Shown here piece after piece: positions 54,085-63,531 of a DNA stretch of 64,000 nucleotides. Under the pieces are notes generated by a model, which was given only the letters and a program-made list of their open reading frames with translations, did not search any database and had not been told where the DNA came from. This stretch comes from Gimesia alba (GTDB lineage: Bacteria; Planctomycetota; Planctomycetia; Planctomycetales; Planctomycetaceae): contig NZ_CP036269.1 in NCBI RefSeq assembly GCF_007744675.1, positions 6,623,046 to 6,687,045 on the forward strand, in the 5' to 3' direction. Positions within the stretch are counted from its first letter, which is position 1, and each line of letters begins with the position of its first letter. The translations under genes were made by a program, and so were the position numbers.

Positions 54085-57000
54085 TTATTTCTCTGGCAAT
54101 CGTTCCAGCTGCTCGCGGGCTTCGGTTTTGAAACGTGGGGCGGCGGACTGGTCATCCAGAATCTGCTGGAACAGTTTCCTGGCGGCGGCTTTCTGATCGG
54201 CGGCTGCCAAGGTTCTGGCTTTGGATAATAGCATCGTATCGCGCCAGACTCCTTTGAGTTTTTCGATGTTGGCCCGCTCTAAAGCCGCCAGTGCCTCAGC
54301 ATATTTGCCCTGCCGCGTCAGAATGCGAGCCGCCCCCTCGATAGACTGGAACTGCTCAGAAGAACCAACGCGTCCCGCCGTTTCATAGTTCTTTCGATAC
54401 GCGTCGAGTGCAGCGTCGTCATCCTTCAGATTGCGTTCGCGGTTGATCGCCATAGTGAGCAGAATGCTCGTACGGCGCCGACTGTCAGACGTGAACTCGA
54501 GCGCAGTGGTTAAATCGGCTTCCGCTTTTTCACCGGCTTTCAAACCGACATAAGCCCGCCCCCGGGCAAAAGCGACGGCTCCCTTCTGCCAGAACGGCCA
54601 CTCCACAAAATTCTCTCCACCGAACTGATTGATGATCTCTTCGAATTCGCGTTGCGCCAGCAGGTTCTCCATCTGCACCGTTTTCCTGACGGCATCCAGG
54701 CGAATCTGATCAGCAATTTCAGCAGCCTGTTCATAGTCCTTCAAATTGCGCGCACACAAGGCGGCTTGCTGCAACGCGTTTGCCTTCTGCAAGTCTGTGA
54801 TTTTTTTCTGTTCTGCTAAGGCGAGGAATGCGGTCAGCGCGGCTTTCGTTTTGCGCTGTCGCAGTAATTTCTCCGCAGCCCGGTTGGCGATCAGATAATC
54901 GGTGACACTCGGATCCGCTTCAAACTGATGTGACAGCCCCCGATAAAAGTGTGCAAACTTGAGCGGCTTGTGAAAACCTGAGGCCCCCGTCGGCGCAAAG
55001 GCAGAATACTCTGTGCCGTTCTCGCGGATGCGCTGGCGACAGACATTGATAAACCAGGGCAGGCTGACGGTCGGCTTGTGCCCGATGACCTGATGCAGGG
55101 GGTCGTTTTCATCCTGCACGATGGGGATGCGAATCTCAACCGTCCAGTGATCGTCGGCGATCTGCGTGGCAACTTCGGCCTGCGAGTCCCAGCGGAACCA
55201 GTTGTTCTTGTCGGTTCCGCGATCCAGATCCTCCAGTGCGCCGGCAGGATTGACGGCGATCTGATAATAGTTGTGCGACTCGGTTGCAAGTAGAATTTCG
55301 ATCGCATCGCCGTACCAGAGGGCCTGGTCCCCATTTTTCGCAGTCGTAATATTGGGCTTTTCTCCCGGTGCTTCTTCACAGCGGATCGCGAAATAAAGGT
55401 TGCCACCAATCCACGTCGATTTAATCGAAGTCCCATAGATGGGCTGTTGACCGGTTTGCAGTTCGCGCAGTCGACCGGTCGAGGCGGTGGGACATTTCTG
55501 CCAGAGGGCATCGTCGAGCCTCCCGTCGATCACAATTTCACCCCGGGGATCACCGACCAGCCTGAGTGTGGGCACCGGTCCCCGTTTCTGTGCCAATTGC
55601 TGACTTTTGTTGCGCAGTCCGTTGAGGTAGTTATCAATCAACTGCACCCGTTGGGCATACACCGAGTTATCACCGACTTTCGCTTTCGCAACCGCAAACA
55701 GTTCCAGCGCGCGACTGGCTTTGTCGGCTTCTTTTTCCATTTCGCGCCAGTGCGCTTCACAGTAACTGAAAAATGCCTGCATTTCGTTCGCAGCGGGTCC
55801 GTAAAACAGGCGGCAGTATTCATCAAACATCGCGACCGCATTCTGATCCTTGCCGCCCCAGTACATCCGCGCGGTGAAGTAAATCAGAAAGTGATTAAAG
55901 CCAACGGCATCCTCGCGAAAGTTCATCGTGAGCCAGATATCTTCCCCTTTTGAAATGCCTTTGGTCTCATTGATGCTTTCGCCTAACGTGCGGGGAATAT
56001 AAGCGGGCAGATAAAATCCGCGACCGGTAAAAGGATAGTTCTCAAAAATCACGAGCGGGTTATCGGTCTTCTTGACCCAGTCCGCGCGCAGCTGGCGAAT
56101 CTCGTCGCGGTTGGCATTCGTAGGACGACGGCCGCCGACAATGATGACCTGCACGTTCGGCTCAAGCTTGTCGATGTGGAGCGGCGGCTGCGTGTACGTT
56201 CCGTACGCACAATTGGAAATCATCTTATCCGGGTGCGTTTTACGAACTTCTTTTGCCACGCGGTTGACAAACTCCCAGACATAATCTGAGAAGGCACCGC
56301 GATAACCGCGTTCGGGAGTGTCTTTCCCTTTGCATTTTTCGCACTGGCAGATGGCGGTGTAGCCATCGGGGGGCATGATCGAAACGGCGTCCATATCATA
56401 GTGATCGAATTGCGCTCGCGCATAACGGACCGCTTCCTGGAACAGTTCTTCATTCGAGTAACAGAGTTGATTGAGCCGTTTACCTGGCTGCGTATCTCGC
56501 TTGCCTCCGTACAAAGCAAACCATTCAGGATGATCTTTCAACGTCTGTGCGTTGTGTGTCATATGATCCAGACCATGCGCTGCCTGCCGTCCAAATGGTT
56601 GTCGCACTCCCAGATGCATGGCCCACATCGCCGCCTCCCGACCGTAAGTACCAAACCGATAATTGATGGCCCGCAAGGGAAAGTCGGGATGCACACTCTC
56701 GTCAATCACGGGCAGGGGGATGGTTTTCATTGTGGGAACGATCTCGCCCAACTCGCCCGGCAGATACCAACGCACCCCCAAGCCGCGCAGAAAACCGCAG
56801 ACAGCGTTGAAAGAACCACGCTCGTCAAATCCCCAGACATTCACGTTTCCGTTTTTGTCGAGCTGCTGCTCTTTCGGAGTGCCGAACAGTTGCGTAGGGC
56901 CGGTGTAATGCTTGTACATTTGAGAATGTGGGTATCCCCAGTGTTTCCCGGTGATCTTATCCCACGCCTGTTGTGCTTTCCCGTTGACAACATCTCTGTT

Positions 57001-57393
57001 ATTGCGTGGCCAGGGCTCGGTGGGAATAAAGTCGGTATCATCGCCGATTAACGCCAGCCAGTTCTCTCCGGAGACAATCCGATACGCGCCAAACTTCAGC
57101 CCCTCGTCCGAAATCCCCCGCTGATCCAAATGCGCACTGCGGCCGATGAAAATGTGAACTGGCTGCGTACCACTGGGCTCCGTCACAATCTGCAACTTCG
57201 CGCCCGATATTTTTTTGATATAAGTCTGCAGTTCCTGCGCCGCGAGTCGTGTGGTTCGCGGCGGTTTGCTGGAAATGATAATTTCCGCGCGCGGCTGCCC
57301 CTGTTCCACCAGAAAACGTTCTGCGGTAGACGAGGGTGCCGCGTGAAGACAAACCCAACAGAGAATACCAGCCAGCAGAGCATGTTTGATCAT
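54085..57393 (-). CDS. DUF4838 / CBM9-like / TPR exported protein
   Basis: The protein has 1102 residues with a signal peptide (about 1-24). The first 600 residues are the DUF4838 / alpha-glucuronidase-like type: 'RLAAQELQTYIKKISGAKLQIV' N-terminal domain, then a TIM-barrel part with 'YGREAAMWAMHLGVRQPF', 'VSIMPPDGYTAICQCEKC' and 'EDAVGFNHFLIYFTARMYWGGKD'. Residues about 630-810 look like a type 9 carbohydrate-binding module ('EIVIDGRLDDALW', 'WYGDAIEILL'). The rest is TPR-like helices (about 820-1100). ATG 57393 is preferred over GTG 57405. It is downstream of the other glycan genes (278-base gap), so it probably acts on the same polysaccharide. Confidence 0.86.
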   Translation of the reverse strand: MIKHALLAGILCWVCLHAAPSSTAERFLVEQGQPRAEIIISSKPPRTTRLAAQELQTYIKKISGAKLQIVTEPSGTQPVHIFIGRSAHLDQRGISDEGLKFGAYRIVSGENWLALIGDDTDFIPTEPWPRNNRDVVNGKAQQAWDKITGKHWGYPHSQMYKHYTGPTQLFGTPKEQQLDKNGNVNVWGFDERGSFNAVCGFLRGLGVRWYLPGELGEIVPTMKTIPLPVIDESVHPDFPLRAINYRFGTYGREAAMWAMHLGVRQPFGRQAAHGLDHMTHNAQTLKDHPEWFALYGGKRDTQPGKRLNQLCYSNEELFQEAVRYARAQFDHYDMDAVSIMPPDGYTAICQCEKCKGKDTPERGYRGAFSDYVWEFVNRVAKEVRKTHPDKMISNCAYGTYTQPPLHIDKLEPNVQVIIVGGRRPTNANRDEIRQLRADWVKKTDNPLVIFENYPFTGRGFYLPAYIPRTLGESINETKGISKGEDIWLTMNFREDAVGFNHFLIYFTARMYWGGKDQNAVAMFDEYCRLFYGPAANEMQAFFSYCEAHWREMEKEADKASRALELFAVAKAKVGDNSVYAQRVQLIDNYLNGLRNKSQQLAQKRGPVPTLRLVGDPRGEIVIDGRLDDALWQKCPTASTGRLRELQTGQQPIYGTSIKSTWIGGNLYFAIRCEEAPGEKPNITTAKNGDQALWYGDAIEILLATESHNYYQIAVNPAGALEDLDRGTDKNNWFRWDSQAEVATQIADDHWTVEIRIPIVQDENDPLHQVIGHKPTVSLPWFINVCRQRIRENGTEYSAFAPTGASGFHKPLKFAHFYRGLSHQFEADPSVTDYLIANRAAEKLLRQRKTKAALTAFLALAEQKKITDLQKANALQQAALCARNLKDYEQAAEIADQIRLDAVRKTVQMENLLAQREFEEIINQFGGENFVEWPFWQKGAVAFARGRAYVGLKAGEKAEADLTTALEFTSDSRRRTSILLTMAINRERNLKDDDAALDAYRKNYETAGRVGSSEQFQSIEGAARILTRQGKYAEALAALERANIEKLKGVWRDTMLLSKARTLAAADQKAAARKLFQQILDDQSAAPRFKTEAREQLERLPEK

Positions 57394-57671
57394 GGCGCGT
57401 CTCACTTTTCAAGGGAAGAGAAATTGGCGCCATTCATTTTGAAGCCCTACCAGCAAGAGTACAAGAACCGAGTTGAGAAAAGACGCTTTCAATCTTGTGA
57501 GGAACTCCTGTAGACGAAACCTAAATCGAAATCAGGCCGATTGCCTCCCCGCAGGAACAAACCATTTCATTCACCCTAAGATTAGTAATACTTGTCACTT
57601 ATGACTACCAGGACAGAAAAAAGCAGGGAATTTAAAAGTCAGACCAGAGCCTTCGATGCCTCCTGGTTGTT

Positions 57672-59363
57672 TTAGTTTCCCACGTAGACGGCAAAAACCT
57701 TTGGTTTGCCTTGGTCGGGATAATTGACTCGTACCGCGAGCTTTCGCTGATCAGGCATCGCACTGCGTTTCCGTGCAGGCCAGATGACCGGGCTGCGGGT
57801 GCTGGCTTTGGAGATCTGTGCTGCGTTGGTGCCTGAGAATTCGGGAAGCGGTTTGTCATTTTCGTCGAGTAATTCGATAGTGAGTGGCGCAGCGGGTGTG
57901 ACACCTTCCACGTTCACGAACAATTTCAGCTCACCCTGTGTTTCAAACGGTGCGGTCACAAAATGCGCGGCGGAACCGGGTACTTTGCGCGAGAGAAACC
58001 CGAAGCCGTCCCGCCGCATGGTCGCGAGACCAATTTCCATGTCCTTCAATTTCCCGCCAGTATCCCAGTGTGAATACCACATCATCGTTTGATCGCCCAC
58101 ATTGGCAAAGGCGTGTCCCTGCAGTAATGCGATGTCGTCCCATTCACCTTTGCTGCCACGCGCGATTACCTTGTGGTCGGGGACCGGTTCACGAAAATGA
58201 ATTCCGTCGTTACTGACGATTAAGCCCAGATCAATTGAAACACCTTCGTTCCAGTATTTCCCATCGGCAGGTTTTTTCTCTGCGTCCTGCCACATGCCGT
58301 AGAGACCCACCAATACATTACCACGATTCCAGAACCCCGCTCCCATGTGTGTTTGCTGACCGGTAACAGGTGTGGCCGTCAACTGACCTGGACGCGCAAA
58401 TGAAAGTGCTTTTGCGCGAGACCAGTGATCAAAGTCGGAGGAACGATAAGAGAGCATTACGCGACCGACGTCACTACCATCCATGCGCCAGGTCCAGGGA
58501 GAAATTAATTGGCCGTTCGCGTAGTAAAAATTTCCGAAGCGATATAAACCTGAGACTTCGAAACGTTCGCCGCCGGCATTCATCGGGCGGTCGCCGACCA
58601 CATTCCAGGTCAGACCATCGGCGCTGGTGGCACTGATAAAGGCACCCCATCTGCGTTCATTCGGTCCAATTTTACTTCGTCCGCCGCGCACATCATCGAA
58701 TGGAGGGTGCGCGATATAAACACATTTATAACGGCGTTGCGGGTCGGGGTCATGGGGCTCATAAAGGACTGTCAGAAAATCATTCACTTTTGCCAGGGCA
58801 GGAACCTGAGATTTGATCAGGCAAATGTTGTTCTTTGTATTGCCATTAAAGTCAACGAGATTCAACTGCGGTTTCGTCCAATGAATGCCATCCTCACTTT
58901 CGGCGTAGCACATCGGCCGCCACCAGCCAGGGGCCTGCCCGCTTTTGACTTCCGTTTCGAACATGCCAAGATACCACATGCGAAATTTCCCGTTGATGTG
59001 TATTACGCTGCCATACAGAATCGCATGCCCATGATCGGGAGCCCCGTTCGGACCGCGACGGAGCACCGGGTTCGCGGGATGTTTTGTCGCTTGCAGGGGC
59101 GTGAATTCCAGATTGTCTCGCCAGGGAATCGCGTAATCGTCGAAGGCAAAAAATACCGCTTCCTCTACTTCAGGGCCGCGGGATACAGAGACGCGTCCGG
59201 ACGACTCAGGCAAAGCAGGCGGCGTTGCCGACTTTGATCTCTGCCTGATGGGAACGGCGTCCTGAGCGATTAACGTGGAAACAAAAAGCGGGCAGTAAAT
59301 GACCAATGCCAAAGTTCCCACCAGAGAAGTCGATCGCAGGCGCCGTGATATTAATGAAAGCAT
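57672..59363 (-). CDS. Exported five-bladed-propeller glycan-acting protein (GH32/43/68-like fold)
   Basis: The protein has 563 residues with a signal peptide (about 12-34). The body shows repeated Asp-box-like strands ('SEDGIHWTKP', 'SADGLTWNVV', 'SNDGIHFREP') and 'INGKFRMWYLGMFE', consistent with a sialidase or GH43/GH32-type beta-propeller. Catalytic acids cannot be assigned with certainty. A C-terminal beta-sandwich (about 480-563) follows. It starts 20 bases after the beta-helix gene and is very probably cotranscribed. Confidence 0.78.
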   Translation of the reverse strand: MLSLISRRLRSTSLVGTLALVIYCPLFVSTLIAQDAVPIRQRSKSATPPALPESSGRVSVSRGPEVEEAVFFAFDDYAIPWRDNLEFTPLQATKHPANPVLRRGPNGAPDHGHAILYGSVIHINGKFRMWYLGMFETEVKSGQAPGWWRPMCYAESEDGIHWTKPQLNLVDFNGNTKNNICLIKSQVPALAKVNDFLTVLYEPHDPDPQRRYKCVYIAHPPFDDVRGGRSKIGPNERRWGAFISATSADGLTWNVVGDRPMNAGGERFEVSGLYRFGNFYYANGQLISPWTWRMDGSDVGRVMLSYRSSDFDHWSRAKALSFARPGQLTATPVTGQQTHMGAGFWNRGNVLVGLYGMWQDAEKKPADGKYWNEGVSIDLGLIVSNDGIHFREPVPDHKVIARGSKGEWDDIALLQGHAFANVGDQTMMWYSHWDTGGKLKDMEIGLATMRRDGFGFLSRKVPGSAAHFVTAPFETQGELKLFVNVEGVTPAAPLTIELLDENDKPLPEFSGTNAAQISKASTRSPVIWPARKRSAMPDQRKLAVRVNYPDQGKPKVFAVYVGN

Positions 59364-59383
59364 GATTTCTCTTTCGTTTCAGT

Positions 59384-60943
59384 TCACTCCCATTTCGGGA
59401 GGAGGGAATTCAATATGTTGTTTTTTGTTTTACTCTCGGGAATGATGAGGTCTTTTAACTGTTCCAGATCAGCACCAGATGTGTGACCATTCAATACTTG
59501 TGTGACCCAGCGCGAATGGGCGTCCTGACCTGTCTGTTTTTGAAACTGGCCGAAGTGGTCTGCGTTATAAAATGTTTTGTCGAGTCTCAGACTCTTTAAT
59601 TCGTACTGATTATGATCAGCGGTCCATTTTACATCGCGCCATAAGAGTATTTCAGGAACCAGCGTCTCATGCGGATACTTGATTGCTGCGAGATAATCAT
59701 AGACCGCGGGATAGTCGGGCAGAGCTGGCGCGCTGGCGATAATGGAATCATTCAACTGCACTGCGCCTCCGGTCGCCTGGAAGTTGAGCCCCATGAAAGT
59801 CACGCGCCGCGCTTCAAAGCGACAGTTTTTTGAAATACGGACTTCGTTTTTGCCGGTCATGCGCCGAATGAAAACATTATCCAGTTTCAGCGAACAGGGA
59901 CGTTCGGGAGGTGAGCGGCCTGTAAGATACAATGTCTTCGCTGCGGAAGAGAGGACTATCGAATTGCTGAGCGAATACCGGCCCGTATCAAGAAAATAAA
60001 GGTCGAAACCAAGACAGTCACGGATCAGAACCCGGTTGTAGCTGGTTTCACTGGCTCCCGTATCGCAGATCCCCGTCGAGTTGCCGATCGAAACAAAACC
60101 ATCGACGCGATACTGGGCTGTCTCATGCGCGCTGATGCCGTCGTCGCCACACTCAATCGCCCGGATATTCTCGAACAACACATCTTCACAATGTCCGTGA
60201 ATGTTAAATCCATCGTTATAAGCGTGTGTCGCAGTTAAATTGCGGATCACTAAATGGGCGTTGTGCCTGGTTCCCGAATTACTGAACTGCACACCGGCAG
60301 AGCGCGTCGGCACGCGAATATTTTGCTCGTCTAGTTTCTGGCCGGGGGGGAGTTTTAAATAAAACGTACCAGAAATCTGTGACGGTTTTGGCATTTTGAT
60401 GTCTGTGTTTTTGACGAACGTCCATTCGCCCGGTTGCAGCGCCTCGGGTTGTTTGAGTGGTTCACTCGGGCCTTTGGAAGTCCGCCCCATGTGAACCATC
60501 TTACCGTTCCAGAGAAAAAACCAGCGCTGAATGATGGCATCGTTCAACTGAGGCAGCAGTTGGTCGCACTCAAATAAACCTTCGCCTTTATCCACCCATT
60601 GACGGGGATCAAGCGGGTCGGAACCTTCCAGTGTTGCGCCGTGTCCATCCAGGGTGATCGGTTTTCCCGGTGCGCCACTTTTGCCATAAAAGCCGGCGTA
60701 TTCATGATAAATTATGGGCTGCAGATGAATCATATCGCCGGGTTCCGCGATGCGAATGGCCTGTTTGATCGTTTTGACGGGGCCCTCGGTGGAAGCGTCG
60801 TTTCCCTGCTGCGGGTCGACATGAATGTCGCGCGCGACGAGCAGCGGAACCCCGTAGAGCAAAACCAGAATCAATGATCCTACTCGACTGATTCGTTTCC
60901 ACCAGCGGTTTTCAGTTCTGCTGAAGAATATGATCTGAACCAT
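59384..60943 (-). CDS. Exported right-handed beta-helix protein (pectate-lyase-like)
   Basis: The protein has 519 residues with an N-terminal hydrophobic segment (about 20-38). The parallel beta-helix is seen in 'DIHVDPQQGNDAS..GPVKTIKQAIRIAEPGDMIHL' (start) and successive turns such as 'HLVIRNLTATHAYNDGFNIHGHCEDVLFENIRAIECGDDGISAHETAQYRVDGFVSIGNS'. Polysaccharide lyases and glycosidases of GH28/PL1/PL6 types share this fold; the residue class is undecided. The gene is 67 bases downstream of the GntR gene and 20 upstream of the propeller gene, fitting a regulator-led catabolic operon. Confidence 0.85.
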   Translation of the reverse strand: MVQIIFFSRTENRWWKRISRVGSLILVLLYGVPLLVARDIHVDPQQGNDASTEGPVKTIKQAIRIAEPGDMIHLQPIIYHEYAGFYGKSGAPGKPITLDGHGATLEGSDPLDPRQWVDKGEGLFECDQLLPQLNDAIIQRWFFLWNGKMVHMGRTSKGPSEPLKQPEALQPGEWTFVKNTDIKMPKPSQISGTFYLKLPPGQKLDEQNIRVPTRSAGVQFSNSGTRHNAHLVIRNLTATHAYNDGFNIHGHCEDVLFENIRAIECGDDGISAHETAQYRVDGFVSIGNSTGICDTGASETSYNRVLIRDCLGFDLYFLDTGRYSLSNSIVLSSAAKTLYLTGRSPPERPCSLKLDNVFIRRMTGKNEVRISKNCRFEARRVTFMGLNFQATGGAVQLNDSIIASAPALPDYPAVYDYLAAIKYPHETLVPEILLWRDVKWTADHNQYELKSLRLDKTFYNADHFGQFQKQTGQDAHSRWVTQVLNGHTSGADLEQLKDLIIPESKTKNNILNSLLPKWE

Positions 60944-61010
60944 ATTAAATATTATCTCTCATCGGTGACCGTGAATTGTTCTCTCAACGCTGACGATGAT
61001 GCAAGTGGAA

Positions 61011-61724
61011 TTAGCCCTGTTCATGCTTCTCTTTTGTTTCCGTTGAAATCAGCCAGTCCTGGGATTGCATTTGCATCATAGTACGGGCGCGGTTGGAGTC
61101 GCGATCGCGAATCGCGGCTGCCAGTTCTTGATGCTCCCAGATCATGCGTTCGCCACTGATTTCGTCGGACTGATAATCGTGATAGGCGGATTCAAAAAAA
61201 CTCACTAGGACGCGCTGCATGCCCGCGATCAGCTTTGATCCGGTCATTTGCAATAAGTGAGAGTGAAACGCGATATCCAACTCAGAGATGCGGGTGGTCT
61301 CTTTTTTTCGAATGACGGCTTCAAATTCATCCGCGAGTTCACACAGTTGCTGACATTGTTCGTCGGTCCCGTTACGGGTTGCCAGATCAATGGCTCCCAT
61401 TTCGATGACATAGCGCAGCATCGCCAGCTCAGAAACGTCCTGTTGCGAATCGACGAGCGACGGCAGTCCGAGTTTCAGCAGCCGTAGCGGGTCGGGACGG
61501 CGTACAATCAGACCGATGCGTTTTCGACCTTCAAGCAATCCGAGCGCCACTAATCGGCCAACCGCTTCGCGCGCTACCGTCCGCGAGACGTCATATTCCT
61601 CAGCCAGATCCGCTTCGGTCATAAAAAACGCGCCGTCGGCCAGTCTTTCGGACTGAATTCGCGCACGTAACCGCTCGGCAAGATCATCAGGCTGGGTACT
61701 TTGATTATGAATATCTGTTGCCAT
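61011..61724 (-). CDS. GntR-family regulator, FadR/FCD type
   Basis: The protein has 237 residues. A winged helix-turn-helix lies at about 20-80 ('MTEADLAEEYDVSRTVAREAVGRLVALGLLEGRKRIGLIV'). The FCD ligand-binding domain follows (about 95-225) with metal-site residues in 'ELDIAFHSHLLQMTGS' and 'WEHQELAAAI'. FCD regulators usually sense organic acids or sugar acids. The gene heads the leftward glycan cluster and is divergent from an RraA-type aldolase, both candidate targets. ATG 61724 is used; an ATG three codons upstream is also possible. Confidence 0.92.
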   Translation of the reverse strand: MATDIHNQSTQPDDLAERLRARIQSERLADGAFFMTEADLAEEYDVSRTVAREAVGRLVALGLLEGRKRIGLIVRRPDPLRLLKLGLPSLVDSQQDVSELAMLRYVIEMGAIDLATRNGTDEQCQQLCELADEFEAVIRKKETTRISELDIAFHSHLLQMTGSKLIAGMQRVLVSFFESAYHDYQSDEISGERMIWEHQELAAAIRDRDSNRARTMMQMQSQDWLISTETKEKHEQG

Positions 61725-61836
61725 AAATACCATTTATTTGTAAAAATAAGCTATTTACATCTAAAATATACAATATTTCTATCAATAAATAGTATCTATT
61801 GCATTTTCTGCTGTCAATCAATTTTTGAGAACCATC
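61725..61836. promoter_or_regulatory. Divergent AT-rich promoter/operator region
   Basis: The 112 bases between the GntR and RraA-type genes are very AT-rich. They hold two perfect inverted repeats, TTATTT-GTAA-AAATAA (61734-61749) and AATAG-TAT-CTATT (61788-61800). These are candidate operators of the adjacent GntR regulator controlling both directions. Confidence 0.5.
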
Positions 61837-62568
61837 ATGAATTCGATGCCCGATCTTTCTGAATTGCAACGTTTTGACACACCAACAATCTGTAATGCCA
61901 TTGAGTTATTCGAGGTTCGTTCGCCCGCCGCGGGTTATATGAGCCGGGAGATAACCGCCTGCTTTCCCGCGCTGGCGCCGATGGTGGGTTACGCTGTTAC
62001 AACAACCTTTCGTTCGTCTGCCCCGGCTTCCAAAAGTGACGTCGATCCGAATCTGTCTTTCAGACAACTGGAGTCTTTTGCTGATTTACCAGGACCTGCA
62101 GTTGTTGTCTTTGAGGATCTGGATCATCCGCCTGCAGGGGCCACTTTTGGCGATGGGATGTGTTTGACTTACAAGACGTTCGGGGCTGCGGGCTTGATTA
62201 CTTCAGGCGCAGCCCGTGATCTGGATAATGTGCGGAAACTTGACTTTCCCTGCTTCAGTCACGGCACCATGAGCGGCCACGGATTCTGTCATTTTGAATC
62301 CCTCAATATTCCCGTACAAGTAGGCGGCTTAATGATCAACCCCGGCGACTTACTGCACGGTGATTGTAATGGCGTCGTCACGATTCCGATTGAGATTGCA
62401 GCCGATGTTCCTTATGCGTGCGAACAGTTTCTCAAGCACGAAGCCACTGTTCTCGATCGTCTACATGCGGGTAAGACCGACCTTTCAGGGCATCAACGGG
62501 CATTGCAGGAAATGAGTCGGCGGCTCAACGATCTCAAAGTGGAATTACAAAACCGTTTGAATTCCTGA
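61837..62568 (+). CDS. RraA / HMG-CHA aldolase family protein
   Basis: The protein has 243 residues. It belongs to the family of RraA and 4-hydroxy-4-methyl-2-oxoglutarate/4-carboxy-4-hydroxy-2-oxoadipate aldolases, whose members also act on other hydroxy-oxo acids. Markers are 'RFDTPTICNAIELF' at the start, 'GATFGDGMCLTYKTFGAAGLITSGAARDLDNVRKLDFPCFS' (Asp/Arg-Asp metal and pyruvate site) and 'PGDLLHGDCNGVVTIP'. A role in sugar-acid breakdown fits the GntR-FCD neighbour. ATG 61837 is preferred over the TTG at 61825. The RNase E inhibitor role of E. coli RraA is not implied. Confidence 0.9.
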   Translation: MNSMPDLSELQRFDTPTICNAIELFEVRSPAAGYMSREITACFPALAPMVGYAVTTTFRSSAPASKSDVDPNLSFRQLESFADLPGPAVVVFEDLDHPPAGATFGDGMCLTYKTFGAAGLITSGAARDLDNVRKLDFPCFSHGTMSGHGFCHFESLNIPVQVGGLMINPGDLLHGDCNGVVTIPIEIAADVPYACEQFLKHEATVLDRLHAGKTDLSGHQRALQEMSRRLNDLKVELQNRLNS

Positions 62569-62705
62569 AAAATCGATCACATCACAGCGGGTACACAAAT
62601 GAAAGTCTGTTCTGCACAGAGAGCCTCTACCAAGAGTTGTGATACCTGAAAATACTCGCAACTCTCGCAATGAACCTTACGAAGTGGTCGTGTATCAATG
62701 GTGAA

Positions 62706-63476
62706 CTACTTCCCGTTCTTTTGTTTTATCATTTGCCGCAGTTCATAATAGACCTCAGCATCTGACACGCTGGTCGTTCTAATTTGATCATACGACATAC
62801 CTTTGACGTCCATTAGATATTCGACCAACAGACGCCAGCGGACATAGAGCGGCGGAACAAGGACTCCGTCAGAAATTTTCATCCATTCCGAACTGCTGCC
62901 TGAGTCAGCAATATGTGATTCGTACTGCTCCAGGAGTGTGGAAAGACGGTAATCAGGTGCGGTCCGATCTCGAAGGTGCGAGATGTACTCGGCATATCCT
63001 TCTCTTTTCCAGTCCAGAGCTGTACTACTCATTCCATAACGCGCATTCTCCAGGCAATGTGTCATCTCATGAGCTAGCGTACGAATCAGGTGCATTTCCA
63101 GAACAGGCCCCCTGATTCGTATCCGATTCAAGTAGATGTCTCCATTCAGAAAGACATTATTCTGTGAAGCCTTTGCCAAGACCGGTCTGGCCAGCAGACT
63201 TTCCAAACGACGGTATTTTGAATTGGCAACCAAAAATACATTGATCTTGGGCTGAGTTTCTATCAACTCAGAATCTTGAATAAGCGAGAGACTTTGATCG
63301 ATTACATTTTTCCACCGAGAATCAATTTTTGTTTCTGAATAAACTGTGATGTTTCGATGGGTGAGCGAATGTTGAAACAGGGCTTGCGGGTAATAGAGTA
63401 CCCATACATACGCCATCATCGCTAAGAGCATTAGCGTGCCTGAAATAGACACAATTTTTTTAGTACGCGATTTCAT
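62706..63476 (-). CDS. Membrane-anchored zinc metallopeptidase-like protein
   Basis: The protein has 256 residues. One N-terminal transmembrane helix (about 8-28) is followed by an extracytoplasmic domain with H-E-M-T-H (136-140) and downstream 'KREGYAEYIS' (Glu159 or Glu163 as third ligand), the gluzincin arrangement of the peptidase-MA/DUF1570 style. 'VFLNGDIYLNRIRIRGP' precedes the zinc helix. The substrate is unknown. It stands 55 bases from the next gene on the same strand, which is cut by the edge. Confidence 0.82.
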   Translation of the reverse strand: MKSRTKKIVSISGTLMLLAMMAYVWVLYYPQALFQHSLTHRNITVYSETKIDSRWKNVIDQSLSLIQDSELIETQPKINVFLVANSKYRRLESLLARPVLAKASQNNVFLNGDIYLNRIRIRGPVLEMHLIRTLAHEMTHCLENARYGMSSTALDWKREGYAEYISHLRDRTAPDYRLSTLLEQYESHIADSGSSSEWMKISDGVLVPPLYVRWRLLVEYLMDVKGMSYDQIRTTSVSDAEVYYELRQMIKQKNGK

Positions 63477-63531
63477 GATTTGTTCTGTGCCGTTGTTTTC
63501 GTTGTTATGCAGCCAGTCAGTACTTGCGAAG

